64,000 nt of DNA from CAYYYG01 sp964591375 (GTDB lineage: Bacteria > Patescibacteriota > Microgenomatia > UBA1406 > GWC2-37-13): positions 1-64,000 of the forward strand of contig CAZQAU010000004.1 of assembly GCA_964591375.1 (NCBI GenBank), in the 5' to 3' direction. Position 1 is the stretch's first letter; each line of letters starts with the position of its first letter. Below, in pieces: positions 15,915-24,665 of the stretch. Below the pieces are notes generated by a model. The model worked only from the letters and a program-made list of their open reading frames with translations, made no database searches and was not told the DNA's origin. The position numbers and the translations under genes are program-made.

Positions 15915-18422
15915 TTATATTCCCAACAATCCTATACCGATCAGAAGTACTAGTAAGAAAGCACCCCCTGCAATAATAATCGCGGTTGCACCACTGGAAG
16001 TAGTGGTTATAGTCAAAACAGGTGTGAGCACTCCAATTCCGGTGCCTTTACTTAGTGGCATGCTGATTGAACCACTGATCAAATTACATGCAGGATCACT
16101 GGCTGTAATTTTTACAATAATATCTCTGTTTGCTGTTTCTGGTACATCTTGTGTAATTTGATGTGTCTTTGAAGTAACTCCCTCAAAAATAGTTATAAAG
16201 CTACCGCCTCCATCTGCACTCACCTCTACCTTTGATGTCAGACCATCACGTTCATTGGACCATCCGGCTGTTACCAGAGTGCCATTGCGTGCGGCTCCAG
16301 GATTCCAGACAGGATCGGCAATTGTCGAACAAGTTGGTGTAGTTGAAGCAGCGGGTGTAGTTGAAGCCCCTGGTGTGGTAGTTACCGCCGGGGTGTTTGT
16401 TGGTGTCGGCGTATTGGTGGCGTTGGCTGCGGTGACTCTAATCGGCACATCATGAGTATCCAGTACCGTGGAGTTACTATCAAGAGCTTCGGCGCGAACA
16501 ATGTAGTTAGCCACGGTTGTAATGGTTGAATTAAAAGAGCCACTGAACGATTTATTGGCAATTCCCTGATTAGTAAATTGAGTAACATTTTTTGTCATAA
16601 CAGTCTGATTATTAGATGCTTTCAAAACATACATTTTTACAGTAGCTACAGTGTTAGTAGCTGTTCCGGTAAAGTTAATTTGAGCAGGGGCAGGGATATG
16701 TTGATTATCAGAAGGGATAGTAAGATTTACCTGAGATCCTCCCGCCGGTGTCGCGGTAGGTGTATTGGTTGGTGTCGGTATGTTAGAACATTGATAACCA
16801 CTATCGGCAACACAGCTACTGGTCGCAGTGCTACAGGTAGTATGATTCGGACAAGCTAATCCTTGAGTACAAGAAGTGGGACAGTTAACCGGAATCAATG
16901 TGGGAGTTGGCGTGGGTGTTTTTGTTGCAGTTGGCGCAGCAGAACAAGTGTATCCTGGCTGAGCCACACACGCATGAGTTGTTGTGCTACATACAGTACC
17001 TGCTGCACATGCTGCTTGATCAGTACAATACGTTGCACAGGTTACTGGGATAAGCGTAGGCGTGGGGCTGTTCGTAGGAGTAGTGGAGTTCAAAGGCGCA
17101 ATCGCATTAGTAGGAGTACTAAAAGTGCCAAGTATGTAAGTAGAAGATGTTGAACACCACGAATTAGCTGCGACTTTAAATTTATAGGTAGACGTTTTAT
17201 CTGCTGGTAGATCTTTAACTAAAGCGTTTTCTACATCGGCAGACCAATTCCATGTGTTTCCATTATCTGTAGTTCTATAAATAGCGTAAGAGGTAATGCC
17301 GGCTACTGCATTCCATGTAAGACGAATATTGTCGGACGTAGAAGTACTACTGGTTCGAACTCCCGTGACTCCGGTTGGTGCAGCAGCCTGATTACATCCC
17401 GGCGGGGTAGTTGGTGTAGCTGTCGCAGCTGATTCGATACATTGCTGGCTAATAGTTTGGTCTACGAGCAGTTGTGTTCTACTTGCGTTCCAAATTTTAC
17501 CTTGCATGTTATAGGTATTTGGAGAAAAGTAAAAACTGTTATAGGGGCCGCTAAAGCTTTTAGTGCCAGTCCAAGTAGTACAGCCACTATAAGAAACCCC
17601 ACCATTAACAAGAATATCAACACAATAGTTAGCCCCTGTATATTGTCCGTTAGTAGAATAGGTATAAGAATAATTTCCGTTGGCGCATGTCATGGTATGT
17701 GTCCAAACGCCAGAAGTTATGGTGGTGGGAGTAGGCGTTGGCGGTATGGGTGTATTTGTTGGTGGGACAGATGTTGCGGTAGCTACCGGAGGCTCACAAA
17801 TACTGCCCAGATATGTACTACCTAAATATTTAGCAGTACATACCGTCCCTGTGCAGCATGAACCTTGTGTAGCCGTACCTCCACTAGAAATACAAAAACT
17901 GTTAGCAGGGATGCATGCAGGAGGCAGATTCACCCCAATATTGGTGGTGGCATTGGCATAAGTTCCGTAATTTGAGTCGCTTAGATTCAAAGTTATAGTA
18001 TAACGTACACCGGTAATAGTATTAGTGGATGCAGGAAAGGTCCAGTTTACTTGGTTTTGTCCTGTTAAATATACACAAGATTCTCCTGATGGAGAACCAG
18101 GATTATATACATCACAAACAGGACTTTGGGGTGTGTTTTGATCATTAACAATTAAAGTACCGCCGTCTGGAAAAAAATTAGTGCCGGTATTTGTCCACCG
18201 AATCGTATATGTTCCTGGATCAATAAACGATCCGTTTGTGGGCGCATTAAAGGTAGTAGTCGGTGTGGTTTGAGCATTAGTCTTGGTAGTCTGTGTTTTT
18301 TTGAGAAGAGAGTTTGTAACAAAAATTCCTGTTGTAATTACAGCGAGAATAATAGCAGTAAAAATAGTCGCAATTTCGCCTCTGCGAAGTGATTTTTTAG
18401 AGAAAGAGTCTTTGTAAGACAT
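15915..18422 (-). CDS. Large surface protein with Fn3-like domain, six-Cys modules and C-terminal anchor
   Basis: An 835-residue surface protein. A hydrophobic segment follows a basic N-terminus (about residues 17-40). Then come Ig-like beta domains, a Cys-rich patch, TPTP linkers, a fibronectin type III-like domain (about 350-440), two copies of a six-Cys module (about 458-545), further beta domains and a C-terminal membrane helix (about 812-832). It is probably anchored in the membrane with the beta rods outside, in attachment or pilus-related roles. The same Cys module occurs in the protein at 55.4-57.0 kb. No catalytic domain was recognised. Confidence 0.82.
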   Translation of the reverse strand: MSYKDSFSKKSLRRGEIATIFTAIILAVITTGIFVTNSLLKKTQTTKTNAQTTPTTTFNAPTNGSFIDPGTYTIRWTNTGTNFFPDGGTLIVNDQNTPQSPVCDVYNPGSPSGESCVYLTGQNQVNWTFPASTNTITGVRYTITLNLSDSNYGTYANATTNIGVNLPPACIPANSFCISSGGTATQGSCCTGTVCTAKYLGSTYLGSICEPPVATATSVPPTNTPIPPTPTPTTITSGVWTHTMTCANGNYSYTYSTNGQYTGANYCVDILVNGGVSYSGCTTWTGTKSFSGPYNSFYFSPNTYNMQGKIWNASRTQLLVDQTISQQCIESAATATPTTPPGCNQAAAPTGVTGVRTSSTSTSDNIRLTWNAVAGITSYAIYRTTDNGNTWNWSADVENALVKDLPADKTSTYKFKVAANSWCSTSSTYILGTFSTPTNAIAPLNSTTPTNSPTPTLIPVTCATYCTDQAACAAGTVCSTTTHACVAQPGYTCSAAPTATKTPTPTPTLIPVNCPTSCTQGLACPNHTTCSTATSSCVADSGYQCSNIPTPTNTPTATPAGGSQVNLTIPSDNQHIPAPAQINFTGTATNTVATVKMYVLKASNNQTVMTKNVTQFTNQGIANKSFSGSFNSTITTVANYIVRAEALDSNSTVLDTHDVPIRVTAANATNTPTPTNTPAVTTTPGASTTPAASTTPTCSTIADPVWNPGAARNGTLVTAGWSNERDGLTSKVEVSADGGGSFITIFEGVTSKTHQITQDVPETANRDIIVKITASDPACNLISGSISMPLSKGTGIGVLTPVLTITTTSSGATAIIIAGGAFLLVLLIGIGLLGI

Positions 18423-18424
18423 AT

Positions 18425-18444
18425 TAAAAAACGGAATATTCCGT
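18425..18444 (-). terminator. Small palindrome plus T-run before the surface protein gene
   Basis: ACGGAATATTCCGT (18431-18444) is a perfect 14-bp palindrome followed on the minus strand by six T. It could end transcription from the membrane protein gene upstream, or be an operator of the surface protein gene, whose ATG is only a few nucleotides further on. Confidence 0.4.
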
Positions 18445-18517
18445 GTATGTATATCAGTATTACAAATGGAAAAAAGATTGTCAACAGATGGGAAAGCGTT
18501 GGAAGAACGTAAAATGA

Positions 18518-19039
18518 TTACTTTTTTGTATCTTCATCGTCGGGAATAAGCATCGAAAGCCATCCCAACATTTTTTCAGTGAATGTACGATTGGGTTTTT
18601 CCTGATAAATAAGATGCTCAGATAAAACACTAAGAACTTTATTTTTGAGTTCATCTGAAGGTACTACAAAATACATATGAGTATAAAAAGGCGGATGAGC
18701 AACTACGGTTAAAATTGTGAATCCAAAACGATTAGTAAAGTAAAAGTGCGACAGTAATTCCCAGCGAACTGTGATATCGGCGCTTTCTATTCCAAATCGT
18801 GTTATCTTATGTTCAATTTCCTGCGGAGGAGTAATTGTTAATACATAAAACAAAAATAGTACTGCCCATATAGGAACAAGCAATATTTTATCTGCAAAAA
18901 AAATCACGAGTACAGACAATAACAAAGCCAACGCAAGAAAAAATCTAATAATATTTTTACCACGCTTTTTATAGGGACGTATCGGTGCTTTCCAATGTAA
19001 AATTATTTGTGGATTGTCGTGAGATTCATTCACAGTCAT
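18518..19039 (-). CDS. Hypothetical protein with two membrane segments
   Basis: A 173-residue membrane protein, family not recognised. A basic N-terminal stretch precedes two close hydrophobic helices (about residues 30-48 and 52-72). The remaining 100 residues are cytoplasmic by the positive-inside rule and resemble small PH-like membrane-associated domains (KITRFGIESADITVRWELLSHF), a topology-based guess. Nothing in the neighbours suggests a partner. Confidence 0.65.
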   Translation of the reverse strand: MTVNESHDNPQIILHWKAPIRPYKKRGKNIIRFFLALALLLSVLVIFFADKILLVPIWAVLFLFYVLTITPPQEIEHKITRFGIESADITVRWELLSHFYFTNRFGFTILTVVAHPPFYTHMYFVVPSDELKNKVLSVLSEHLIYQEKPNRTFTEKMLGWLSMLIPDDEDTKK

Positions 19040-19123
19040 ATACCTATTCTTCTATTTTCTAGGAAAAATGTCAAATCATATCTTGGTGTATATCCAATGA
19101 TTATTTTTGGTATAGTTAGATAT

Positions 19124-20113
19124 ATGCAGAAAGTTGAAATTTCTTCCAAGACAATTATATTTACGGTGGCGTTTATTTTAACCCTCTATTTCTTGTGGGT
19201 AGTACAAAACTTATTATATTCATTATTTATAGGTTTTATTCTCATGAGTGCTTTACGCCCATTGGTTTCTGCACTAAAACGTAAACGAGTTCCTCATACA
19301 GTAGCTGTTACTTTTGTATATGTAGGATTTGTTTTATTTTTTCTTTTTCTTTTCGGCATCATTATCCCGCCTATCATTCTTGAAACAGTTAATCTGTTGC
19401 GTACTCTCCCCTATATGATTCAGTCTATTAGTCCTGATCTTCAACAGTGGGTTCAGATTGAATCATTATCTCAGTACGTTCCTAATGTCACCAATCAGAT
19501 TTTTTCGATTGCTGGCAACATTTTTTCCAATATTATTTTTGTTTTATCTACTCTTTTTTTTGGATATTACCTGTTATTGGAAGAGCAAGTAATTAAGAGA
19601 TTTTTTTCACAACTATTTGATGAAAAAAAAGCCGAGTGGTATGTTAGTATTTTGGAAAAAGCAGAACGACGTATGTCCAATTGGTTTTGGGGCGAACTAA
19701 TGCTTATGACGGTAGTCGGTTGGCTAACATTTATTGGTCTTAGTCTTTTACAGATACGCTATGCTGTTCCGTTGGCAGTTCTGGCCGGATTGCTGGAAAT
19801 GGTGCCCAATGTGGGGCCCATGATGTCGGCTGTGCCTTCATTTATTATTGGGTTATCTATTTCTCCGTTCGCCGGCTTCTCTACTTTGGCCTTGTACTTT
19901 ATTGTTCAGCAGCTAGAAAATAATCTAATTGTACCGGTAATTATGAAACGGGCGGTCGGTATAAACCCGATTGTTACTTTAATTGCACTGATAGTAGGTG
20001 GACAGCTTGGCGGTGTTTTAGGTCTTATCGTAGCCATTCCTATTTATGTTTTTGCAGAGACTTTTGCTAAGGAACTTCTAAAAGGACATCAGGTTTCGGA
20101 GATTCTACGTTAA
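19124..20113 (+). CDS. AI-2E family transporter (PerM-like)
   Basis: A 329-residue integral membrane protein with about eight helices. The segments VPLAVLAGLLEMVPNVGPMM and IVPVIMKRAVGINPIVTLIA are the conserved signature of the AI-2E/PerM/YtvI exporter-like family, whose substrates are mostly unproven. Start chosen at ATG 19124 (MQKVEISSKT), because TATAGT preceded by TGG ends 7 nt upstream; the longer frame from 19007 would run across the divergent gene's start and this promoter. Confidence 0.88.
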   Translation: MQKVEISSKTIIFTVAFILTLYFLWVVQNLLYSLFIGFILMSALRPLVSALKRKRVPHTVAVTFVYVGFVLFFLFLFGIIIPPIILETVNLLRTLPYMIQSISPDLQQWVQIESLSQYVPNVTNQIFSIAGNIFSNIIFVLSTLFFGYYLLLEEQVIKRFFSQLFDEKKAEWYVSILEKAERRMSNWFWGELMLMTVVGWLTFIGLSLLQIRYAVPLAVLAGLLEMVPNVGPMMSAVPSFIIGLSISPFAGFSTLALYFIVQQLENNLIVPVIMKRAVGINPIVTLIALIVGGQLGGVLGLIVAIPIYVFAETFAKELLKGHQVSEILR

Positions 20114-20127
20114 ATATGCGGTAATTA
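20108..20127 (+). repeat. 20-bp direct repeat across a stop codon, copy 1
   Basis: CGTTAAATATGCGGTAATTA includes the TAA of the PerM-like gene. An identical copy at 21460-21479 includes the TAA of the next gene. Confidence 0.85.
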
Positions 20128-20184
20128 CATAGCTCAAGGCTATTCTTTATAAATCGGAAGAAAAATAAACTATAATTCTTCTAT

Positions 20185-21465
20185 ATGGATATTGCAATTT
20201 TAGGTGGAGGATTTACTGGATTGACTGCAGCACATTATCTTAACAAGAAAGGACACAAGGTAACTATACTCGAGAAAAATAAAGGATTAGGGGGACTTGC
20301 TGCTGGTTTTAAAACCGATCACTGGGAATGGCCCCTTGAGTATGCCTACCATCATCTCTTTGCGAGTGATAGTGACATCCTGAATTTTGCGAAAGAAGTA
20401 CAGTTTACCGATATTTTTTTCCGCACACCAAAAACCGATTCTCTCTATCTGGTAAATGGTAATTACCGCATATTTCCCGTGGATACTCCGCAAGATTTCC
20501 TTCGTTTTCCCCTTCTCTCATTTCCAGATAAGATAAGGGCCGCCGCAGCACTAGCATTTCTCCGCTACTCCCCTTTTCTGCCTATTTTTGAAAAATATAC
20601 TGCGCAGCAATACATTCAAAACTGTATGGGAAATCAGGTGTGGGAAGTGTTTTGGAAAGAATTGTTTCGGAAAAAGTTCGGTATATATGCGGGAAATATT
20701 TTGTTGGCATGGTACTGGAGTCGGATCACGAAAAGAACAAAACAACTGGGATACATCAAAGGGGGGTTTCAAACATTCGTAGATTATTTGGAAAAAATAA
20801 ATCTTTCTGCCGGCATCTCCATCCATAAGGATTATCCGATTATCGAAATTCGTAAAGAAAAGGAAGTATTTAAAATAAAAGGTGCTGATCATGAGGTTCA
20901 TGAATATGACGCGGTTATTTCGACATTACCCTCACCAGTTTTATTAAAAGCCGGGAAGCAAATTCTTCCACCGGAATACTTAGAGAGGTTGAGTCAAATT
21001 AAATATTTGTGGGCACAGGTTTTGATTATTGAAACAAAAGAAAAGATTTTAGATGAAACGTACTGGCTTAATATCTGTACCGATCAGGCTCCTATGATGT
21101 TTATTGGGCAACATACTAACTTTATCGATCCTCAATATTATGGGGGGAATAATGTAGCGTATATAGCAAACTATCTTGATGATGATAGTCCCCTTCTGAA
21201 AATGAGCAAAGATGAATTATGGACTAACATGAAAACTTCGATTGAATCAATTACCGGTAAACAGGTTAATCCCCTGCAAATATATCACTTCAAAGCTCCT
21301 TTTGCGCAGCCTATTTATGAAAAAAGTTATCTTATGAATAAGCCGGACTTTATCACTCCTGTCGAAAGGTTTTATATTGCTAATTTAGATATGACGTATC
21401 CTCATGACCGCGGAACGAACTATGCGGTAAAGCTGGGCAAAGAAGTTGCGGAGAAAGTGCGTTAA
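20185..21465 (+). CDS. FAD-dependent oxidoreductase, protoporphyrinogen oxidase/amine oxidase superfamily
   Basis: A 426-residue flavoprotein. The N-terminal Rossmann motif DIAILGGGFTGLTAAHYL with KVTILEKNKGLGGLA binds FAD. The remainder matches the NAD(P)-binding/amine oxidase superfamily that includes desaturases, protoporphyrinogen oxidases and UDP-galactopyranose mutases; in CPR such genes often sit with glycan genes. The substrate is unknown. TATAAT ends 8 nt before the ATG. The C-terminal PHDRGTNYAVKLGKEVAEKV contacts FAD in this family. Confidence 0.85.
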   Translation: MDIAILGGGFTGLTAAHYLNKKGHKVTILEKNKGLGGLAAGFKTDHWEWPLEYAYHHLFASDSDILNFAKEVQFTDIFFRTPKTDSLYLVNGNYRIFPVDTPQDFLRFPLLSFPDKIRAAAALAFLRYSPFLPIFEKYTAQQYIQNCMGNQVWEVFWKELFRKKFGIYAGNILLAWYWSRITKRTKQLGYIKGGFQTFVDYLEKINLSAGISIHKDYPIIEIRKEKEVFKIKGADHEVHEYDAVISTLPSPVLLKAGKQILPPEYLERLSQIKYLWAQVLIIETKEKILDETYWLNICTDQAPMMFIGQHTNFIDPQYYGGNNVAYIANYLDDDSPLLKMSKDELWTNMKTSIESITGKQVNPLQIYHFKAPFAQPIYEKSYLMNKPDFITPVERFYIANLDMTYPHDRGTNYAVKLGKEVAEKVR

Positions 21466-21479
21466 ATATGCGGTAATTA
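21460..21479 (+). repeat. 20-bp direct repeat across a stop codon, copy 2
   Basis: Identical to 20108-20127, 1352 bp away, again spanning the stop codon of the preceding gene. A small hairpin (AATCAGA / TCTGATT) follows, just before the next promoter. Confidence 0.85.
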
Positions 21480-21519
21480 AAATCAGATGATTATCTTCTG
21501 ATTATTGTATAATTGCTCC

Positions 21520-22209
21520 ATGATAAAAGCGATTCCCTGGGTCCAAATCGTTGGTTTGCTTTCTGATTTAGTAGTATTCGATTCATATGATTTTCAGCAG
21601 TTTCTGAAAAAATTGATTAAACTGCTAACCAATTTTATTCCTGTCGATTCCTGCCTTATTTATTTTTATGATCGTCAGAACAAACAGTTAATTTTGGTCG
21701 GATCAAAACAATCGCATAACAAACTATTAGGAAAAATCATGCTTAAAACAGGGGAGGGGATAACCGGTTGGGTCGCCGTGCATAAAAAGACCGTAGTTTT
21801 AAAAAAGAATGCTTATCGGGATGAACGATTTAAATTTTTTAAAGAGTTACCGGAAGATTTGTATGAAGCTTTTTTATCGGTACCGATTATAGATAAGCAG
21901 GGAGTGGTGGGTGTTATCAATCTTCAGCATAAAACTCCTTATGAATTTAGTTTGGAACAAGTCAAGACAGTAGAAGCGATTGTTAAGATCATTGCCTCGG
22001 CTTTTGAAAAAGTAGTTTGGGAAAGAAAAGTCGAACATCTGGAAACAAAACTTGAAGAAAGAAAAGTGGTAGAAAAGGCAAAAGGTATTTTGATGAAAGA
22101 ACGTGGTTTGACAGAAACGGATGCGTATACATTACTTCAACGGGAGGCGATGAAGAAAAGAAAGTCTATCCGGGAAATTGCTGAGGCAGTTTTGTTGGTC
22201 TACGATTGA
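21520..22209 (+). CDS. GAF-ANTAR regulator, putative RNA-binding antiterminator
   Basis: A 229-residue regulator. A GAF sensor domain (about residues 20-160, with GEGITGWVAVHKKTVVL and SVPIIDKQGVVGVINLQH) is joined by a coiled coil to a C-terminal ANTAR domain (VEKAKGILMKERGLTETDAY then REAMKKRKSIREIAEAVLL). ANTAR proteins bind tandem RNA hairpins and prevent transcription termination. The GAF ligand is unknown. Start chosen at ATG 21520: TATAAT ends 6 nt before it, and the longer TTG frame starts inside that box. The 3' end overlaps the convergent gene by 44 bp. Confidence 0.9.
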   Translation: MIKAIPWVQIVGLLSDLVVFDSYDFQQFLKKLIKLLTNFIPVDSCLIYFYDRQNKQLILVGSKQSHNKLLGKIMLKTGEGITGWVAVHKKTVVLKKNAYRDERFKFFKELPEDLYEAFLSVPIIDKQGVVGVINLQHKTPYEFSLEQVKTVEAIVKIIASAFEKVVWERKVEHLETKLEERKVVEKAKGILMKERGLTETDAYTLLQREAMKKRKSIREIAEAVLLVYD

Positions 22210-23512
22210 TTGCCAGTAATGCCTGAGCTGCCGACATATAAATAGGAGGAGCTTCTCCGCTATAAGCCAGTCCAATAGTTTCTCGTCGAACAGACTCACC
22301 GTACTTTGCCCTGGTTACTGCCGGATGCGTTTCGATCGCGCGTCGAGCAGCATTCTGAGCATCTTTTTTTGTAGAAAAGGTGCCTATAGTTGATATGTCG
22401 GAAACGTTCTTACTATATGTGCCATCATGTTTACTGGTGGGAATAACGGTGCTTTTAAATCTGTGAGGGACTATTTGTACCGGCAAGTTTGCGGCAATTT
22501 CTGTTCCTGTAATCGTCTTTTTCTTTGATCCTTTAAATAACCAGTCAATTGTTTTTTTCACATATCTAATCCGCTCTGTCGTGGCGCGACCATATTTTAT
22601 GTGCCGGATAGACTCTGTCTGACGACGTTGTCTTTCCAAAAACAACTCCAGAACTTTATGTTGTGGTTTTGGAGAAATTTGTATTTCTCTTATCATTTTG
22701 TTTTTCGGATCCGTTGATACTTTGATTTGTTGTTGTGATGTTTGTTCCCGCGCCATCGTAATAGGTTTGGTGCTATTTAGAGTGTGTGGTTTTGATCGTG
22801 GTTCAATCCATTTTTTTGAACCGATTGCATGTGTGATGATTTTTTGAGCCTGTGCTTCGGGAAATCGGGCTTCTTTTAATTTGACAAATGTTATCTGTGC
22901 CTGGTTACGATTGGCTAAATCCGCCCGTGCCTGTGCTACTTGAAGTGTTGGTCTCACTTGTATTTCAGGTTTTTTATTGGATCTAGACACAATTTTAATC
23001 TCAGCGGGTTTGAGTGTTTTTAGTGCTTCTTTATTGTTTATTATTCTTCCCTGGGTCATAAATGTACGACGATCAAATATATTGACAGAATTTTTTTTTG
23101 CCGCTTCCACACTAAATGGAATGGTACGTACAGACTCTTTAGGAACTGATGGTTTAACAATGATTTGTGGTGTATGTTCCCATATGGGTTTGGAATATCT
23201 TTGAAAGCTTTTCCACTCCTTTTTTGTTACCCGTGCTGAGTCATGAAACCGCGGTCTTTGTGGAATAGTGGAGATTATGGATGTCATAGGAACGCGATGA
23301 GTGCGTATCGACGACCCACGTGGTGGCACTTTGTCTGTGTGTAGTAAACCAGCATCTCCTAATTTAGGTAAGCGTGTCGATATCTGCGGAGCACGATTAC
23401 GGGTGAAATCAAGTGTTCGGGTAAAGGTTGCAGCAGAGGGAGATTGTCCGATTCTTTCGGCTGTGATGGTCGAAGCCGGTGATGGAGTGCGCGATCTCAT
23501 TCGTTCTGTCAT
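22166..23512 (-). CDS. Basic, mostly disordered hypothetical protein
   Basis: A 448-residue, strongly basic protein not recognised. Much of it is low in order (Arg, Thr, Pro, Lys, Gln), with one more structured part at about residues 300-448, including SKKKTITGTEIAANLP and STKKDAQNAARRAIETHP. No signal peptide or membrane segment is present, so it may bind nucleic acid. A good Shine-Dalgarno (GGGAGG, 5 nt before the ATG) supports the start and is a rarity in this window. Its end overlaps the GAF-ANTAR gene by 44 bp. Confidence 0.65.
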   Translation of the reverse strand: MTERMRSRTPSPASTITAERIGQSPSAATFTRTLDFTRNRAPQISTRLPKLGDAGLLHTDKVPPRGSSIRTHRVPMTSIISTIPQRPRFHDSARVTKKEWKSFQRYSKPIWEHTPQIIVKPSVPKESVRTIPFSVEAAKKNSVNIFDRRTFMTQGRIINNKEALKTLKPAEIKIVSRSNKKPEIQVRPTLQVAQARADLANRNQAQITFVKLKEARFPEAQAQKIITHAIGSKKWIEPRSKPHTLNSTKPITMAREQTSQQQIKVSTDPKNKMIREIQISPKPQHKVLELFLERQRRQTESIRHIKYGRATTERIRYVKKTIDWLFKGSKKKTITGTEIAANLPVQIVPHRFKSTVIPTSKHDGTYSKNVSDISTIGTFSTKKDAQNAARRAIETHPAVTRAKYGESVRRETIGLAYSGEAPPIYMSAAQALLAINRRPTKLPQQFPG

Positions 23513-23598
23513 AGGCGCCTCCCGATTAAGTGTATGATACTATATGATAATTTAGATTGCAAGAGAATTTTATCTGAAGAAAGGAGAATTTACTATAA

Positions 23599-24651
23599 TT
23601 AATGTTGTCCCACCTGTCCGATAAGACCGTAAATGGGTGCGATAATAGCAAGCATCATACCACCGATCATAACACCTACAGCCACAAGCATAATCGGTTC
23701 CAATAGAGCAGTGAGAATTTTAAGAGTGCTGGACACTTGGTAATCCAGATGTTCGGAAATTTCTTGTAAAGATTTATCTAGTGTGCCGGTTTTTTCACCC
23801 GCTTCGATCATCTTAATCATAATCGTGGGCATGATTCCTTTATGGGCTTTGAAACCTTCCGATAATCGTTTACCACTTAAAACCATTTCGCGCGAATTGG
23901 CAATGGTCTCAGCGATATCTTTGCGCATGACTACATCCTGACACAGTTCGAGTGCGGCATTAATAGGAATGCCAGAGGAGAGTAGGTGGTAGAAACTGCG
24001 ACAGAAACGTGTTAAATCGATTTCTTTGACAAGCTCCGAAACGACCGGAAGTTTAAAAAGAAACCCAAAAATAATCTGTTTATTAGTTCGATAAATGAAA
24101 ACAAGAATGCCGACAAAAAGCGCTAGTCCGCCGACAAAAAAAATAGTATTGTTAATCAGTAACCCTGAGATAAAAATAAGAACCCGTGTCGGAAGAGGAA
24201 GTGGTACTTTCAGACGAAGAAACACAGTTGAAATTTTCGGTACTACGACAATTAAGATCATCAGCAGTACGCCTACAAAGACAACAGAAATTAGAAGCGG
24301 ATACATAACGGCAGATTTTATCTTGTCGGAAAACTCCATTTCTTTTTGAATATTATTCGTTAGATCTTTTAACGTTTCATCAAGGTTACCTGCTTCTTCG
24401 GAAGCTTTGATAATATTTACAGTTACCTTATCAAAAACTTTAGGAAATTTACCGAAGGCTTCGTGCACATGTTGTCCCTGCATAAGATCATCACGGAGCA
24501 CCTCAAGTACTTTTTTTTGATTGCCTTTGGCATCTTCCAGTAATGAATCAACCGCTTCAAGAATTGAGATACCCGCCGAAAGCATAGTGGCGAAGTTGCC
24601 GACAAGTGTTTTTTTATCGTTAGCGGACAACGTAATACGTTTGGTATTCAT
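23599..24651 (-). CDS. pilC: Type IV pilus / type II secretion inner-membrane platform protein PilC
   Basis: A 350-residue GspF/PilC family protein. Two T2SSF domains (about residues 15-140 and 215-340) alternate with three long hydrophobic helices. The motifs LLSSGIPINAALEL and MIKMIEAGEKTGTLDKSL are characteristic. It holds the pilus base in the membrane and receives force from PilB, whose gene ends 14 bp upstream, so the two are cotranscribed. Confidence 0.93.
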   Translation of the reverse strand: MNTKRITLSANDKKTLVGNFATMLSAGISILEAVDSLLEDAKGNQKKVLEVLRDDLMQGQHVHEAFGKFPKVFDKVTVNIIKASEEAGNLDETLKDLTNNIQKEMEFSDKIKSAVMYPLLISVVFVGVLLMILIVVVPKISTVFLRLKVPLPLPTRVLIFISGLLINNTIFFVGGLALFVGILVFIYRTNKQIIFGFLFKLPVVSELVKEIDLTRFCRSFYHLLSSGIPINAALELCQDVVMRKDIAETIANSREMVLSGKRLSEGFKAHKGIMPTIMIKMIEAGEKTGTLDKSLQEISEHLDYQVSSTLKILTALLEPIMLVAVGVMIGGMMLAIIAPIYGLIGQVGQH

Positions 24652-24665
24652 TTCTCTTTTTTAAT

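Noticed and set aside
17442..17961. Frames of 93-127 residues opposite the 835-residue surface protein
   Set aside because: They are Gly/Val-rich mirror readings of Pro/Thr/Ala linkers (GTTGGTGTTGG-type sequence), not genes.
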